From assembly GCA_946902985.2 (NCBI GenBank), contig OX336388.2, positions 131,938,346 to 132,002,345 of the forward strand: a stretch of 64,000 nucleotides of DNA. The letters are read 5' to 3'. Each line of letters begins with the position of its first letter. Within the stretch, counting starts at the first letter, position 1. Made by a program: the position numbers and the translations under genes. Source of the DNA: Meconema thalassinum. Lineage: Eukaryota > Arthropoda > Insecta > Orthoptera > Tettigoniidae. Positions 10,418 through 21,200 of the stretch are shown here, in pieces. Below the pieces are notes generated by a model. It worked only from the letters and a program-made list of their open reading frames with translations. It was not told where the DNA came from and did not search any database.

Positions 10418-10882
10418 TCGCCTCCGTAGCGTAGCGGTGAGCATGGTTAGCTGCCGCCCCGGAGGTCCTGGGTTCGATTCCCGGCTCTGCCACGAAATTT
10501 GAAAAGTGGTACGAGGACTGGAACGGGGTCTACTCGGGTGGCCCAAATGAGTAGAGGGGTTTCGATTCCCCCTCTGTCATCCTCGAAGTGGTTTTCTGTG
10601 GTTTCCCACTTCGTCTTCGGGAAAATGCCGGGATGGTACCTTCATCAAGGCCACGGCCGCCTCCTTCCCTCTTCCTTGCCTATCCATCCTAACCATCCCT
10701 TACCTTCCCTCATGAGGCCCCTGTTCGCTTTGCAGGTGAGGCCGCCTGGGCGAGGTGCCAATCCCACCTCACCAGTTGTATCCCTTCCGATTCGATGTTC
10801 CCAGTTCTAGGACGCTGCCCGTAGAGGCGGTAGAGGTGAGTTCCCTCGCTGAGTCCGTGGGTTCCACCAACCTGGAGGGTAA
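10418..10882 (+). repeat. full-length tRNA-derived SINE, plus strand
   Basis: It starts TCGCCTCCGTAGCGTAGCGG (head), has the B box GGGTTCGATTCCCGG at about 10470-10485, and then the shared central block TTCCCACTTCGTC with AAATGCCGGGATGG. It ends CCAACCTGGAGGG followed by a short A run. A 6-bp match AAATGG at both edges (10412-10417 and 10883-10888) is a weak TSD. It is the same family as 6397-6893 and 8277-8775 but in the opposite orientation. Confidence 0.88.
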
Positions 10883-11051
10883 AAATGGCAACTCCAGCTA
10901 TCTGATATGACATCTAGCGGTAAAAATGAGAAACTTACCAAGTAGGTTACATTTGTCACGTGGTGACTGTTTGTATATGGTTTCTTGTTTGGTAAACAGA
11001 TCGTGGTAAATTGTTCGTGTCTTTATACATAAGTAATAAGTAATAAGTAAA

Positions 11052-11189
11052 ATGAGTAAAAGCAAAGTGTATTGCTCAGTTTACGGCTGTAAGTCGATGT
11101 ATAAGAGGGCTGCGGATATACGTTTTCATCACTTTCCAAAAGATGCAAATAGCAATAGCCGAAATGTGATGATACCTAATAATACCTAA
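11052..11189 (+). CDS. short ORF with N-terminal THAP-type zinc-finger signature
   Basis: The 45-codon ORF starts at ATG 11052 and ends at TAA 11187-11189. It begins MSKSKVYCSVYGCKS and continues with DIRFHHFPKD. The pattern C-x4-C, then a later FHHFP, is the hallmark start of THAP domains (C2CH zinc-dependent DNA-binding modules of THAP proteins and P-element-like transposases). The second half of a THAP domain (Trp, the later Cys and His, and AVPTIF) is not present in this frame. This is therefore either the first exon of a gene spliced to distant exons or a broken fragment. Just before the stop there is a slippage-prone AATAATACCT duplication. I see no strong splice donor, so a decayed fragment is slightly more likely. 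Confidence 0.6.
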   Translation: MSKSKVYCSVYGCKSMYKRAADIRFHHFPKDANSNSRNVMIPNNT

Positions 11190-12415
11190 TAATAATACCT
11201 TTCCACCCCGGGAAGGATCTAACACTTGTCGAGGTAGACAGACAGAATACCTGCGATGTAAAGCCAGCGAAGGTTATTCAGTTTAAAAACAGCTGTTACG
11301 ATGGGCGCGCTGGTAAGATTGAAGTTAGGCCTACTTGAATAATTAATTAAATAATTAATTATTGGCTGCTTGGTAGGGAGAAGGGATGAGTTTAACTTGT
11401 ATTAAAACTCGTGGGGCGACAGGAATTGCTTGATTTGGATGGTTAAAAGGTGGGTTTGGTGTTGAATATTTGAATGGTAGCGGAATCACTCATTCTACAG
11501 TGCCCACGGGGAGGCAAATTAGGCCTATATGACTCGTAGTGGAATAGCTCGAATGTCGAAGAACTTAGCGATTACGAGGTGTAGGCTTGGCGGAAAGGCT
11601 GGCGGATCATCAGTTTGACATCAATTCACGATATAAGTCGGAGCTTGGAACAGTGGCGTCTGGTTTGCGTGGATGCTAGTCTCGGAATGATAAAAGTAGC
11701 ACAGCTTCGGTGTGTTATTTATTTGTTTATGTACCGTATTTCTCTATTTGAATGTCCTCGGCGTTGACTCAGGATCGACATTTACATTATATTACGCATA
11801 ATAGTACCGAAATAATGTCCGAAGTGTAGCCCTGTGTAAATTTGAATCAGCTGATCTACATCAACCATAAAAACTGATGCTTGATAATATGCAAATGACA
11901 CCAAAAAATCCAGTGGAACACACAAATTAGATCACGTGTATCGCACAGTTATACATATACACAATTAAAAATAACACTGTCATTACTTTAGAGACCACAT
12001 TTACTGATTATAACCGAAAAATAAAAAGTGTTCCATATCAAACGCGTGTTATTGAGTATTTTAAACACTACTTATCCAGACCGACCGCAGCGCCCCAAGT
12101 GTTAGTTTGAGTTGCCAATACATTCCACATGGCCGAGAGTACGTCATGGCATCAATTTCCGACACCGCGCGCTCATTGTTTCTCGTACCACTGCCAGCTG
12201 GGTCTTACCACTGCCCGCTGGATCGTTCGATCGAGCGGGCAGTGCATACTTCCGTTCGATCCACCACTGCCAGCTCGATCGTTCCGATCCACTTCCGTCC
12301 CCAATTTTCAAAATCACTAACACAAAACTATCCAGCAACCGAGCGGAAAGATGTTACACATCAAAAACAAAGTAATGATTACTCCAAGAACAACATACAA
12401 TCGGCAATTTTTATT
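11190..12415. other. No gene recognised; GC-rich hairpin at 12209-12244
   Basis: Mostly featureless. Near the right end the sequence is rich in CCACTGCC-type repeats, including an 11-bp perfect stem CACTGCCCGCT / AGCGGGCAGTG (12209-12219 and 12234-12244) around a 14-nt loop. The longer open frames here run into the neighbouring hAT end and carry no motif. Confidence 0.45.
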
Positions 12416-13039
12416 ATTTACTTCAGTGTGGTCCAACCCGCGGCCCGCGGGCCGCATGCGGCCCACCTGTACATTTTTGTTGGCCCTTGCCCTTCATACT
12501 GCTCTTCACTCTTCGACAGTTATAATCCGTGGCGTGCCTACTTAAATTTTCACTTTCATTCAGTAATGTTATGAAGGAGCCAGGGGGGAAAGGAAAGATC
12601 CCGAAAAATACGCCAGTAATCAGAATTGTCTTTCCACTAATACGTAAGGCACGGGAAGGGGCCCCCGTCTCCAGGCGACAACTGGTTGGCAGCCAGTGAT
12701 TGGCTGCCGATAAGCTCGCGATTGTTCGTGTGCTGTGGCGGATTTCTCTATAAGAGGGAGCGCAGGGCTGCTCGAAGAGGTTATTTTTGACGAGAGAGGT
12801 TGTTCGAGAGATATAGTACGACGAGAGTTTGTTGTCGTTGCAAGAGTGGTACCTGATCATGGCGGGACTTAATAAACGGCGTGTTGAAGATGAGAAATGA
12901 CAATTTCAGTCAAAGTGGCAGGAAAGTTACTATTTTGTAGAAGATAATGTAAAACCACAAGTCCTAGTTGTTTCGAAGGAGTATAACGTGAATAGACACT
13001 ATACCAGCTTTCATAAATCAAAATACGATCAATAACAGG

Positions 13040-14640
13040 GAAGTGCCAGAAGTTGTGTGTTTAATGATTTGAAGCTGAAACTAACAAGACAGAAGAATAT
13101 ATTTCAGCAACCATCAAGCACTGCTGGTTTAGAGCTAGCTAAAAGTAAAACGTCTTTTAGGGATGGTGAGCTCATTAAGAGATGTGCTGTAAAAATGGCA
13201 TCTTCATTTGGAGATAATGGGATGGCTAAAATGTTTGAAACAATTTCCTTGTCTCATTAGACAGTTAGTAGAAGAATTAATGATATGGCTGGTGAAGTTT
13301 CAGGTTCTCTCAAGAGAATTTTACTCTCTAGCTCTAGATGAGAGCACAGATATAGCTGACATCGGCAGCTTCTTATCTTTGTCAGAACAATAAACGAAGA
13401 ATTTGACATTCATGAAGAACTGTTGGAATTAAGTTCATTAGAAACCAGCAAAAAAGGTATTGACATATTCAACGCACTGAATGATATCGTTTCTAAATAT
13501 GGAGATTTTGTGAAGTTCTCTGGCATTGCAACAGATGGAGCTAAAGCAATGGTTGGTCCTAACATTGGTTTAGTAGGACTGTGTAAAGAAAAAGGATTGA
13601 ATCTTTTGTTTTTCCACTGCATTATCTACCAGGATTTTCTCTGGAAAAATTATATGGCTCAGTGAGACAATGAAAACTGTTGTAAATACTGTAAATTTAA
13701 TAAGGGGAGGCAATAAAGCCTGTATACACAGAGCATTTATTGCATTCCTGGACAATTTGGAAGCTGAGTATGGTGACATTTCATTGTACTGTGAAGTGTG
13801 TTGGCTATGAGCTGGAAATTGCTTGCAACATTTTTTTGGGTTGAGGAATGAAATTCTTACTTTTCTCAAAAATGAAAACATTGGGCATGAGTATCAAGAA
13901 AAACTGGAAGAAATCCAGTTTTTAAATAATCTTGCTTCTCTGACAGATTTAACATCCCATCTAAATGTATTAAACCTGAAACTACGAGGCAGAAAACAAA
14001 ATATCTCCCAGCTTTATGGACATATTGAGGGCTTCCGCAAAAAACTTAATGTAATGCAAATTGCATTGGAGGCAAATAATATGGCACACTTCCCATCTCG
14101 TCAGCAGTCGAAAGAAAAAAAGGGACATCAATTTTAGTATGTTTCGTGAAATAATAATACATGATGATGATGATAATTGTTGTTTTATGGGGCCTAACAT
14201 CTAGGTTATCGGCCCCTAGAAATAATAATAGATATCAAGAAAGAGTTCCAGAACAGATTCCAGGATTTTTACTCCCAAAAAAGCAAAACTTGCACTGTTC
14301 AACAACCCCATGGATATTGAAGTGAATGAGGTGCCCTGCGACCTTCAAATGGAAATTTGTGATCTTCAGGCAGATCCATTCTACCAGAATAAAAAAGTGT
14401 GATTTCCCTGAAATATTCTGGAAACTGATTTCTAAAGAACGTTTTCCTAAACTGCTTAAATTCTCCCTGCAAGTGTTATCGCTGTTTGGCAGTACGTATG
14501 TGTGAGAAAGTGCTTTTACTGCTCTCAAACAAATTAAATCATAAACGAGAAATCGAATTGAAAGTGCTTCACTGGAATCGAGCCTGAGACTTTGCCTTAC
14601 TGAACTTACAGTGGACATTGACACACTTGTATCAGGAAAG
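13040..14640 (+). pseudogene. hAT transposase remnant (GTF2IRD2/SCAND3-like lineage)
   Basis: Collinear blocks in shifting frames resemble the hAT transposases domesticated in GTF2IRD2- and SCAND3-type proteins. FYSLALDESTDI (about 13320-13355) holds the first catalytic-type aspartate. FSGIATDGAKAMVG (about 13515-13560) is the second conserved block. LTDLTSHLNVLNLKLRG (13935-13990) is the helical insertion motif. From 14240 to 14375 come FNNPMDIEVNEVP- and LQMEICDLQAD-type sequences. Frame changes and stops occur near 13260, 13390, 13665, 13810 and 14137, and the C-terminal dimerisation region is badly eroded. It is a pseudogene of the surrounding element. Confidence 0.88.
14160..14219. repeat. 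60-bp SINE-tail-like insertion with 11-bp TSD
   Basis: CATGATGATGATGATAAT plus GGGGCCTAACATCTAGG and ATCGGCCCCT form a small hairpin-prone unit. AAATAATAATA flanks it at 14149-14159 and 14220-14230. It lies inside the hAT transposase remnant and so is younger than it. It looks like a severely truncated retroposon end. Confidence 0.65.
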
Positions 14641-14944
14641 CAGTGCCAATCATCACATTAATTTCTCGATTGTAAAATGAAGTAGTATATTAAACCAGTA
14701 ATATTAAACTTCTTTTAATATAAATTTTAATAAATGTTTTGAGTAAAATATGCAATACGTTTTCTTTCTGGAATGTCTCTGGCCCCCACATTCCTATACT
14801 AAAGTTCGATTGGCCCTCGGGTAACTAAAGGTTGGACCACCCTGATTTACTTCATCAGAAAAAAAAGCAAATTATTTTATATTTGGCTACTATGGAAAAC
14901 AGAAACGATCAGGACTGTTCCAAATGTTCAGTGGTAAGATTGTG

Positions 14945-15151
14945 TCATCGATCGCTCAAAGCATTATTATAAGCAGAAAAGGACCGCTCTACATCAACTG
15001 ACGTAACTGGACAGTATTTGCATTTGGGTGCTATATTGGCTCTTATTGTTTCTGACAAAAGTTCACCCGTCCTATTAATAATATTATCAATTTGACACAA
15101 AAGTTCAAAGCCTGGGTTATTGTTCAAAAGGTTTTCAAACTTTTTCTTCAA
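14945..15151 (-). pseudogene. hAT transposase C-terminal (dimerisation) fragment
   Basis: On the minus strand 68 residues resemble the hAT family C-terminal dimerisation region. NNPGFELLCQI is followed by TSVDVERSFSAYNNALSDR, the signature that ends many insect hAT transposases. No catalytic core is visible upstream (to the right) and no TIR is found. This is a separate fragment in the opposite orientation to the neighbouring hAT, outside its TSD. Confidence 0.8.
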
Positions 15152-15449
15152 GTAGTATATTGGCTATCACGGCGTGGACACCAAGAGCCAGCTGATGAGC
15201 CAGCTTGGAGGCCTAGGCGAAACCCCATACAAGACACGGCACAAACCTAGGAAAATTGCTGAGTTTTTCTTGAAGTATCCTCAGGAATACGTCCGGCGGA
15301 AGCGCAGGTGGCAGGCACATTGACTCTGCGCTGTTACCCGTATAAGTCGCGGTCGCTATAAAACATCAAACCGAGATCGAGCCCACCCTTTTAAATTTCT
15401 AAAATATTGTAAATGTAGCCCTAAAATATGCATCATCGCCAGTTTTGAA
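15152..15449. other. No feature recognised
   Basis: A more GC-rich patch at 15170-15390 may be an old SINE or transposon fragment, but no boxes or terminal repeats could be assigned. Confidence 0.35.
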
Positions 15450-15453
15450 TTAA

Positions 15454-16179
15454 GGGGCCATACACCGCCCGTGGGAATTTTCGCATACAGTTACGAATCA
15501 TATCATTGCTTCACTAATATGTAACATAGAGTTATGAACACTGACATATGTATAGTAAACACACAGATCTTTCATCTAATTTAGAGAGAGGAGCAGTATA
15601 TAAAGTATTTCGTGATATATAGAGAGGATAATATCCGTGATATTTTAAACTCCGTGAATCACAAAAAACATGATTTAAAAAGAAATAGCAGTCTGAATAG
15701 AATGATTTTTTTTCATGTAAAGTAAACGCATAAATAGCGAGGATGAACCACCTTGAATGTTATATTGTAAATAGTATTTTTTTAAATATAAATTTGTCTT
15801 TCAAAAAATGAACAGTTTTTTGTTTAATTTTCCAAGTATATCTCAATTATTTTTTAAGATAATTTCATAAATGAGGTTCATCCTCTAGGGATCATATGTT
15901 GGAATGTATCTGCCAAGATTCATCCAGTTTCATCACATAGTTCACGAGATATTGTGTTTTTCCTACCAAAAAAGCAACCTTTCGTGTAAACAAACAGCTT
16001 TCAATATTAAACACTCCATTGCCAGATAGGGGCATGGTATCACGTAAAGCTCTACATCTCTGCCAAAACGCCGAATTTACTTATAAAACTTAACAGATAT
16101 ATTGAGAAAGGTATTGTCTTTCATTTAATCGTAAAATAAAAAAACTTAAATTTTGACAACCGGCGGTGTATGAGCCCCC
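15454..16179. mobile_element. 726-bp TIR element (MITE) flanked by TTAA
   Basis: Left end GGGGCCATACACCGCC and right end, reversed, GGGGGCTCATACACCGCC form TIRs. TTAA is present at both outer edges (15450-15453 and 16180-16183). The interior is AT-rich and non-coding. TTAA flanks would fit a piggyBac-type insertion. A TA duplication with ends beginning AGGGG would fit Tc1/mariner/pogo, and I cannot choose. A TTAAGGGGGC start also occurs at 16676, upstream of the pogo-like transposase. Confidence 0.75.
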
Positions 16180-16269
16180 TTAAAATGTGTAATAACCGGT
16201 GAAAAGGGGCTAAATATGCCAATGCATATGCAACATGCACAAGCATATAATCTGGTCTCTAAAATAGAA

Positions 16270-16560
16270 TGCATTGCCTGGTAGTAAGGTCTGGCCATCT
16301 GCAATTTTTATTACCCTTACCCTCGTTCCATTTACATTTATACCTATATTTACTCCCTCTAGCGCTTCTTCCATCATCAGTTCGGCAATTGCATTGGTTG
16401 GTGAGAGAAGACAACCCTGCCTTACACCCTTCATGATGGGTACTGGGTTTGAATGGCAGTTCTATAGGGATATCAGAGCTTTCAGACCGTGGCACAAATC
16501 CCAAATGAGGGAAATAAGTTGATCTTCTACACCTCTCTTGTGAAGTAGAGGGAAGTTTAT
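16270..16560 (-). pseudogene. LINE reverse-transcriptase fragment
   Basis: The minus strand encodes KGVRQGCLLSP (the conserved GxxQGxxLSP block of non-LTR reverse transcriptases). It is followed by ELMMEEALEG and VIKIADGQTLL, where the last motif occupies the place of the YADD catalytic box but the second aspartate is replaced. Upstream sequence is in another frame. It is a short, mutated scrap of a LINE ORF2 with no endonuclease part. Confidence 0.75.
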
Positions 16561-16940
16561 GCTAACGAGGGAACGGTACGAAGTCGGACGGTGAATTTTG
16601 GTTTTATTTTTACATAGTCGTGAAGGTCTTTTTACGCTGAAAATGGTAGTGGAGGTCTAATTTTTCGCAAGTCCTTTTTAAGGGGGCATTTGGGAGCTCA
16701 AAGTTGGTGGTGCGTGCTCTAAATTGTACAGTACATGCCAGCACACGTCAGCGCGCACAGCCAGCGGCTGTCTTGCCACGCCTATCCTCTCCACTCGTTC
16801 GGTTCTCCAATATCCCCCACCACATACTGCTGCCTACAGTTGTGATAATGGGACGGTGAATCCTATTTTATACGGTCAAGTTATCCACAACTGATGGCTA
16901 TTCCACATACAGGCGATCGCATTGGAGTCTTTGTGTTGTA
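16561..16940. other. Upstream region of the pogo-like element
   Basis: It contains TTAAGGGGGCATTTGGG at about 16676, similar in its first ten bases to the termini of the element at 15454-16179. This might be the left terminus of the element carrying the transposase below. No matching right end was found beyond 31778. Confidence 0.4.
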
Positions 16941-18274
16941 ATGACTGCTTGCAACATTATTGCAGCCTACGGTGTTAATATTCAGCAAGCTACAGAGCTA
17001 TCTGATCAAGAGCAAATAATGTACATACATATAAAAACTACGTTTGATGCAATTTTGGAGGACAAATGCGAACTTATTCAGGAGGAAGAAGCTTTCTTCG
17101 TTGATTCAGAAGACGACGATGGCGTTGAGGGGGGACACAACCACCGAAAAAACGTAAACATGGAGATGAGTTTAACGAAAAGAACATGTCGTGTGATGGC
17201 CGAGGAAGACCCTGTAAGTCAGTGGAAGATTATGATTCCGAGTTATTGTTGGACATTTATGAAACAATAAAGGATCAACGACACATACGCTGTACGGAAG
17301 TATAAGAAGACTCGGCGACAAATTTTAGGAATCGCCAACCACGTTGAACACAATGGAGAAATTAGGAAATGTGCATTGGTTCGAGCGTATGTTAAGGAGG
17401 AGTTCTGAGCGTTGGATTGGTGAGGGTAGAGAGTTGTTTTGCCCCAAACACTCTCTCCAGAGCGACTCCTACTTGACAAACCTTAAAAGGCGTTTGAAAA
17501 TTCGGTTCCGAAAAGTAACCAAACTAGTCGGTAAAACTTTTAAAACAGACGAAGTACGACATGAAGAGGCTAAAAAGTTTGTAAAATTCATTAATGAATT
17601 GCAAGAAGAGAAAGAGACCCCGGATGCCAATATCTGGAATTCGGACCAGTCCCGATTCGAGTACGAAATGGCAACACAGAGAAGTTATGATTTTCGTGGT
17701 GTGAAATACGTTCTTGCTACACTTGTTTGCCGAAATAGTTTTACGCACTCCCACACAGTGCAATATCACATTTCTAAAGCCGGAGAAATAGGACATTTGT
17801 TCTTGATCGTATTCCAAGAAATTAATGGAAAGTTTGGACCTTGGGTACAAGAAAGTATCAACGCCTACATGGATGTCTTTAAGTATGTCGTCATTGATTG
17901 TTCATCTTCCGGGAAAATGGGGAAAGGGCATGTACGTGCCTGGTTCCAAAACGTTTTCCATCCGCAATTACAAGACGACGCACGAAATCTTCTTCTCCTA
18001 GATTCATTCAGTGGCCAGGGCAAAAATGCACAACTTGAATCTCTGACGGACAAACATGTACAAATTGAATACATACCGAAAGGAACTACGTATCTTTGCC
18101 AGCCGTGTGATCTTGGACTCTTCCGACAACTAAAATGTTTAGTCCGTCGAATGGGAAACATTTGCCGAGTAAAGAATTTACACGGCCAGTCAAAATTAAA
18201 ACCCAAGAACAGACTTTTCATTATAACTAGTCAAATGCTAGCGCATAACCAATTACAAGCTGATTGTTTTGTAC
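16941..18274 (+). pseudogene. pogo/Tigger-like DDE transposase, N-terminal and catalytic part
   Basis: Three collinear reading segments (16941-17270, 17271-17402 and about 17403-18274) encode a protein of the Tc1/mariner pogo group. A DNA-binding-type N terminus with RKVTKLVGKTF is followed by the catalytic core. The core shows NIWNSDQSRFEYE (first Asp), LLLDSFSGQ (second Asp) and IPKGTTYLCQPCDLGLF (third Asp). I count exactly 35 residues between the second and third Asp, i.e. DD35D. An in-frame stop at 17268-17270 and a frame change near 17400 break the N-terminal part; an unspliced intron there is unlikely but not excluded. The open catalytic frame is cut at 18274 by the LTR element (TSD GTAC 18271-18274) and resumes at 31641. 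Confidence 0.85.
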
Positions 18275-21200
18275 TGAACCCTTCAGAAAAGCAGTGTTTA
18301 ATGTAAGAAATCTTAATCAAGGGGTCGCGCTCAGTTCCTATGTGATGTTTACGTTCGCCAAACAACATGCTCTACTGAGGTAAGGGTCATAGGATATAAC
18401 AGTGACGGCCGGTAATAAGGTTGCAGTGTTGCACAACGACCAGATTAATTCATGAAAAACAATTCCGTACCGTAATAATATTTTTAGTATAAAAGTTTTA
18501 TGTTACCTTCTATATGTATAGGAATTCAAATTCTGTTCTTTAATAATTCAGGAAATCTTATAGTAAGTTACTGTGAACTGACAGTGAAAGCGAAGCACAC
18601 CGTCTAGGAGCGCTCGTCCGTTTGGTCGTTGCCAGCCCCAAGCACCGACCAGATCTCAATAGTGGAGGGTATGACAGAGATGCCAGACCGGGTAAGCCCT
18701 ATCCCAACAGTTAACACGGCTGGTCGTTGCCCGCTGACTGCAACCAGGAGCTGAGGCGCAGGCGCGGCCGGAGACATCCGAGATGCTTCGTCAATGTTGC
18801 GCGTTAACTTGTGAAACTCACAGTTCTCGCCCTCATATATAACTTACGTTATTTTGTTCTCGTGAAGGTTTTCATTTTGACTAACTTATAGGGGGTGGGG
18901 TGGGGCAAGGGGGGGCCATGTCCCCACCCCATGAAATCCCGAGAATATTTCGATTGTTCAGTGTCACACCAGTTTATTTCATAAAGTGAAGTTACTGATG
19001 GTTAACTGATTTAGATGTAGGGATAATTCCACAGTTTTATTTAACTTAGTAATTTGGGATTATTTGAGAATATCTTCAGTTATTTAAAACATCGCCAAAC
19101 TGCAATACTATTTTAATGAACTGCTTGATTTTTATTTTTGTCGATAGGCCTACATGGAGATACAACTACGTTTTGCCTGTTTTAAAAAATGAACATTATG
19201 ACGAACTCTTATGGACAAAAACTCTGAACTAAAAAAAATCCTCCCATTTATGCCATAAAGACTATGCACTGAACGATTTAAGAGCAGACAAATAATGAAT
19301 GTCTAAGAAATTAAACGAAAATTGCGGGGGGGGGGGGGGCGGTGTAAGTCTGAATATCACCTAGTGACATGTAGGAAACAAAATAAAAAATAATACATCC
19401 CCCCCCCCTCTCCCATAGTGCAACACCCAGAACAATTATCCGCCAGCCGCTACTGGGATATAAACTATAAATTAAGAAAGAAAGGTGACAAGATGTAAAA
19501 TAATAACATGATTTAATGACTAATAGTGCTTAAAAAGAAATAAACAACAATAAAATATAAAACAATCCTCCCTGAATTTCCCATGACAGGAATATCTATC
19601 AAATCTGAGGAGTCAGACGGATCTCCCCTTTATTTAAAATGTGGATCCTGGTTCCACTACCTTGCAATTTGGGTTTTATGTGCGCGTAATGACTAACTAC
19701 GAGGAATGAGTACTTTGGATGACTGTTCGTTTACAACGGGTTAACAGCCACGATGCTTACGAACAATCATCTCGTAAATCAACGTTTACGGATATGGAAC
19801 ATGACATTAATAAAAACCCTTAAAACGTAATGCTGACACACGCACTAAATCTACTATTTACAGGAATCTCTCTCGGGACCCTCATTAGCGCGAAGACGCA
19901 CTTGACTTTGAGCTGCCAACACTGGCCAAATTGCTCAACACACAACTACGGAAATACAGCATAGCACGTGACTCACGGGTCACTGAATGGAATATAAACA
20001 TGGAATAAACCAACAACAACAAAAGCCTGACTGGCTGACATTATTTTATATGAACAAAACTGCATGTTAAGCTAACGCTTCGGAGATTATCGTGATTCGT
20101 AGGCAACTCCCATTTATTTAAACAATTTTTATCATTGATCAGTTCTTAATTCTGTATTTCAAGTTATTACGGAGCCACACAGGCACTCTCCCCTAATGAC
20201 CTGGCTGGCAACCTTCAGTCCGTCTTGTGAAACATCTCCCCTCTTCCTCAATTACCTGTCATTGTCCCACTCCAGTGTGTATAAATACCTGACCAGCTGT
20301 GCCGTTATCTCAAGGAATCAACAGCAACAAACTCAACCACCTCAACATATGGTCAGACATTAATCAAAATTATCCAGAATTGCCCTCGCGAGATCACAAT
20401 ATGGATTTGTCATCAAGCTGCCAGAAATCAGTCTACGCTGAAATTCCCGCTTGTAATGACATAAATACACACACTCACATACACACATCTGGGAATGACA
20501 ATACTTTTTTTTCACACAGATCGGCTGAATGGATGCTCGCACAATTAAAAAAAATATTAAAACCTACGATAGAGCTGACTGCTCTTCGTCACAAATCACA
20601 TTGCTCCAAAGGCAATAATCTCACTGAATCTGATCAATAATAAACCAAAAGAAATTAATTACCCTCCAATCTACTGTATAATTATTTTACTTCAGTCCTA
20701 CTTCTGAAACACAACATATCTCCGAGAGACGTTTTTAACCGCATTGCGTAGCGTATGCAAACACGGTCGTCCACATAGCTACGTTAGTTAAAACAACAAA
20801 CAAGAAAAGAACCTTCTACTAATAATATATGCGAGCTGTTTCCATGCAAAAGGTGTGTCAGACCAAAACTAAATAGACTACGTTAATCACACAAGCAAAT
20901 TATTTACAAAACAAAATATGTCCCATACACCATAAGTTAATTTATCAGATAATAATAAATATTATTCAGTACTCATCCTCAGTCAGCCACCCGTCAAAGA
21001 ACATCCGCAGCCATCTCCCAACTGGATCCTTCTTATCTCATCTCAACCATCTTGACGGAGTCTTGATATTTCCAGGCTTCCTCCATGGTCAACGATGTCA
21101 TCTCTCGTGCTGATTCAAAAATTAAATTATTATACACTTGATGTCTGACTACTAAATTCGCCGTTCGGGTACTACTTTCCCCAAAACAGTCTGTTGGCGA

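Larger units (their letters stand above)
12424..14844 (+). mobile_element. decayed hAT transposon with perfect 8-bp TSD
   Basis: TIRs CAGTGTGGTCCAACC (left) and, reversed, CAGGGTGGTCCAACC (right) bound a 2421-bp unit. ATTTACTT is duplicated perfectly at 12416-12423 and 14845-14852. Subterminal sequence is strongly GC-rich (GGCCCGCGGGCC near 12440). The interior encodes a hAT transposase remnant on the plus strand. A 60-bp SINE-like scrap at 14160-14219 is nested inside with its own 11-bp TSD. The element is inactive as it stands because its transposase frame is broken repeatedly. Confidence 0.95.

Noticed and set aside
10430..10500. Possible functional tRNA gene (good A and B boxes)
   Set aside because: The sequence is the head of a SINE with several copies in the window; no complete cloverleaf acceptor pairing was found.
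12107..12574. 155-codon plus-strand open frame
   Set aside because: It crosses the exact left TSD and TIR of the hAT at 12424, has no motif, and overlaps equally long frames in other registers.
18400..19455. Reading the extra LTR segment as a microhomology deletion in the other LTR
   Set aside because: The 8-bp GGATATAA duplication, CAG-type ends and single empty site in the sister LTR fit hAT insertion better.
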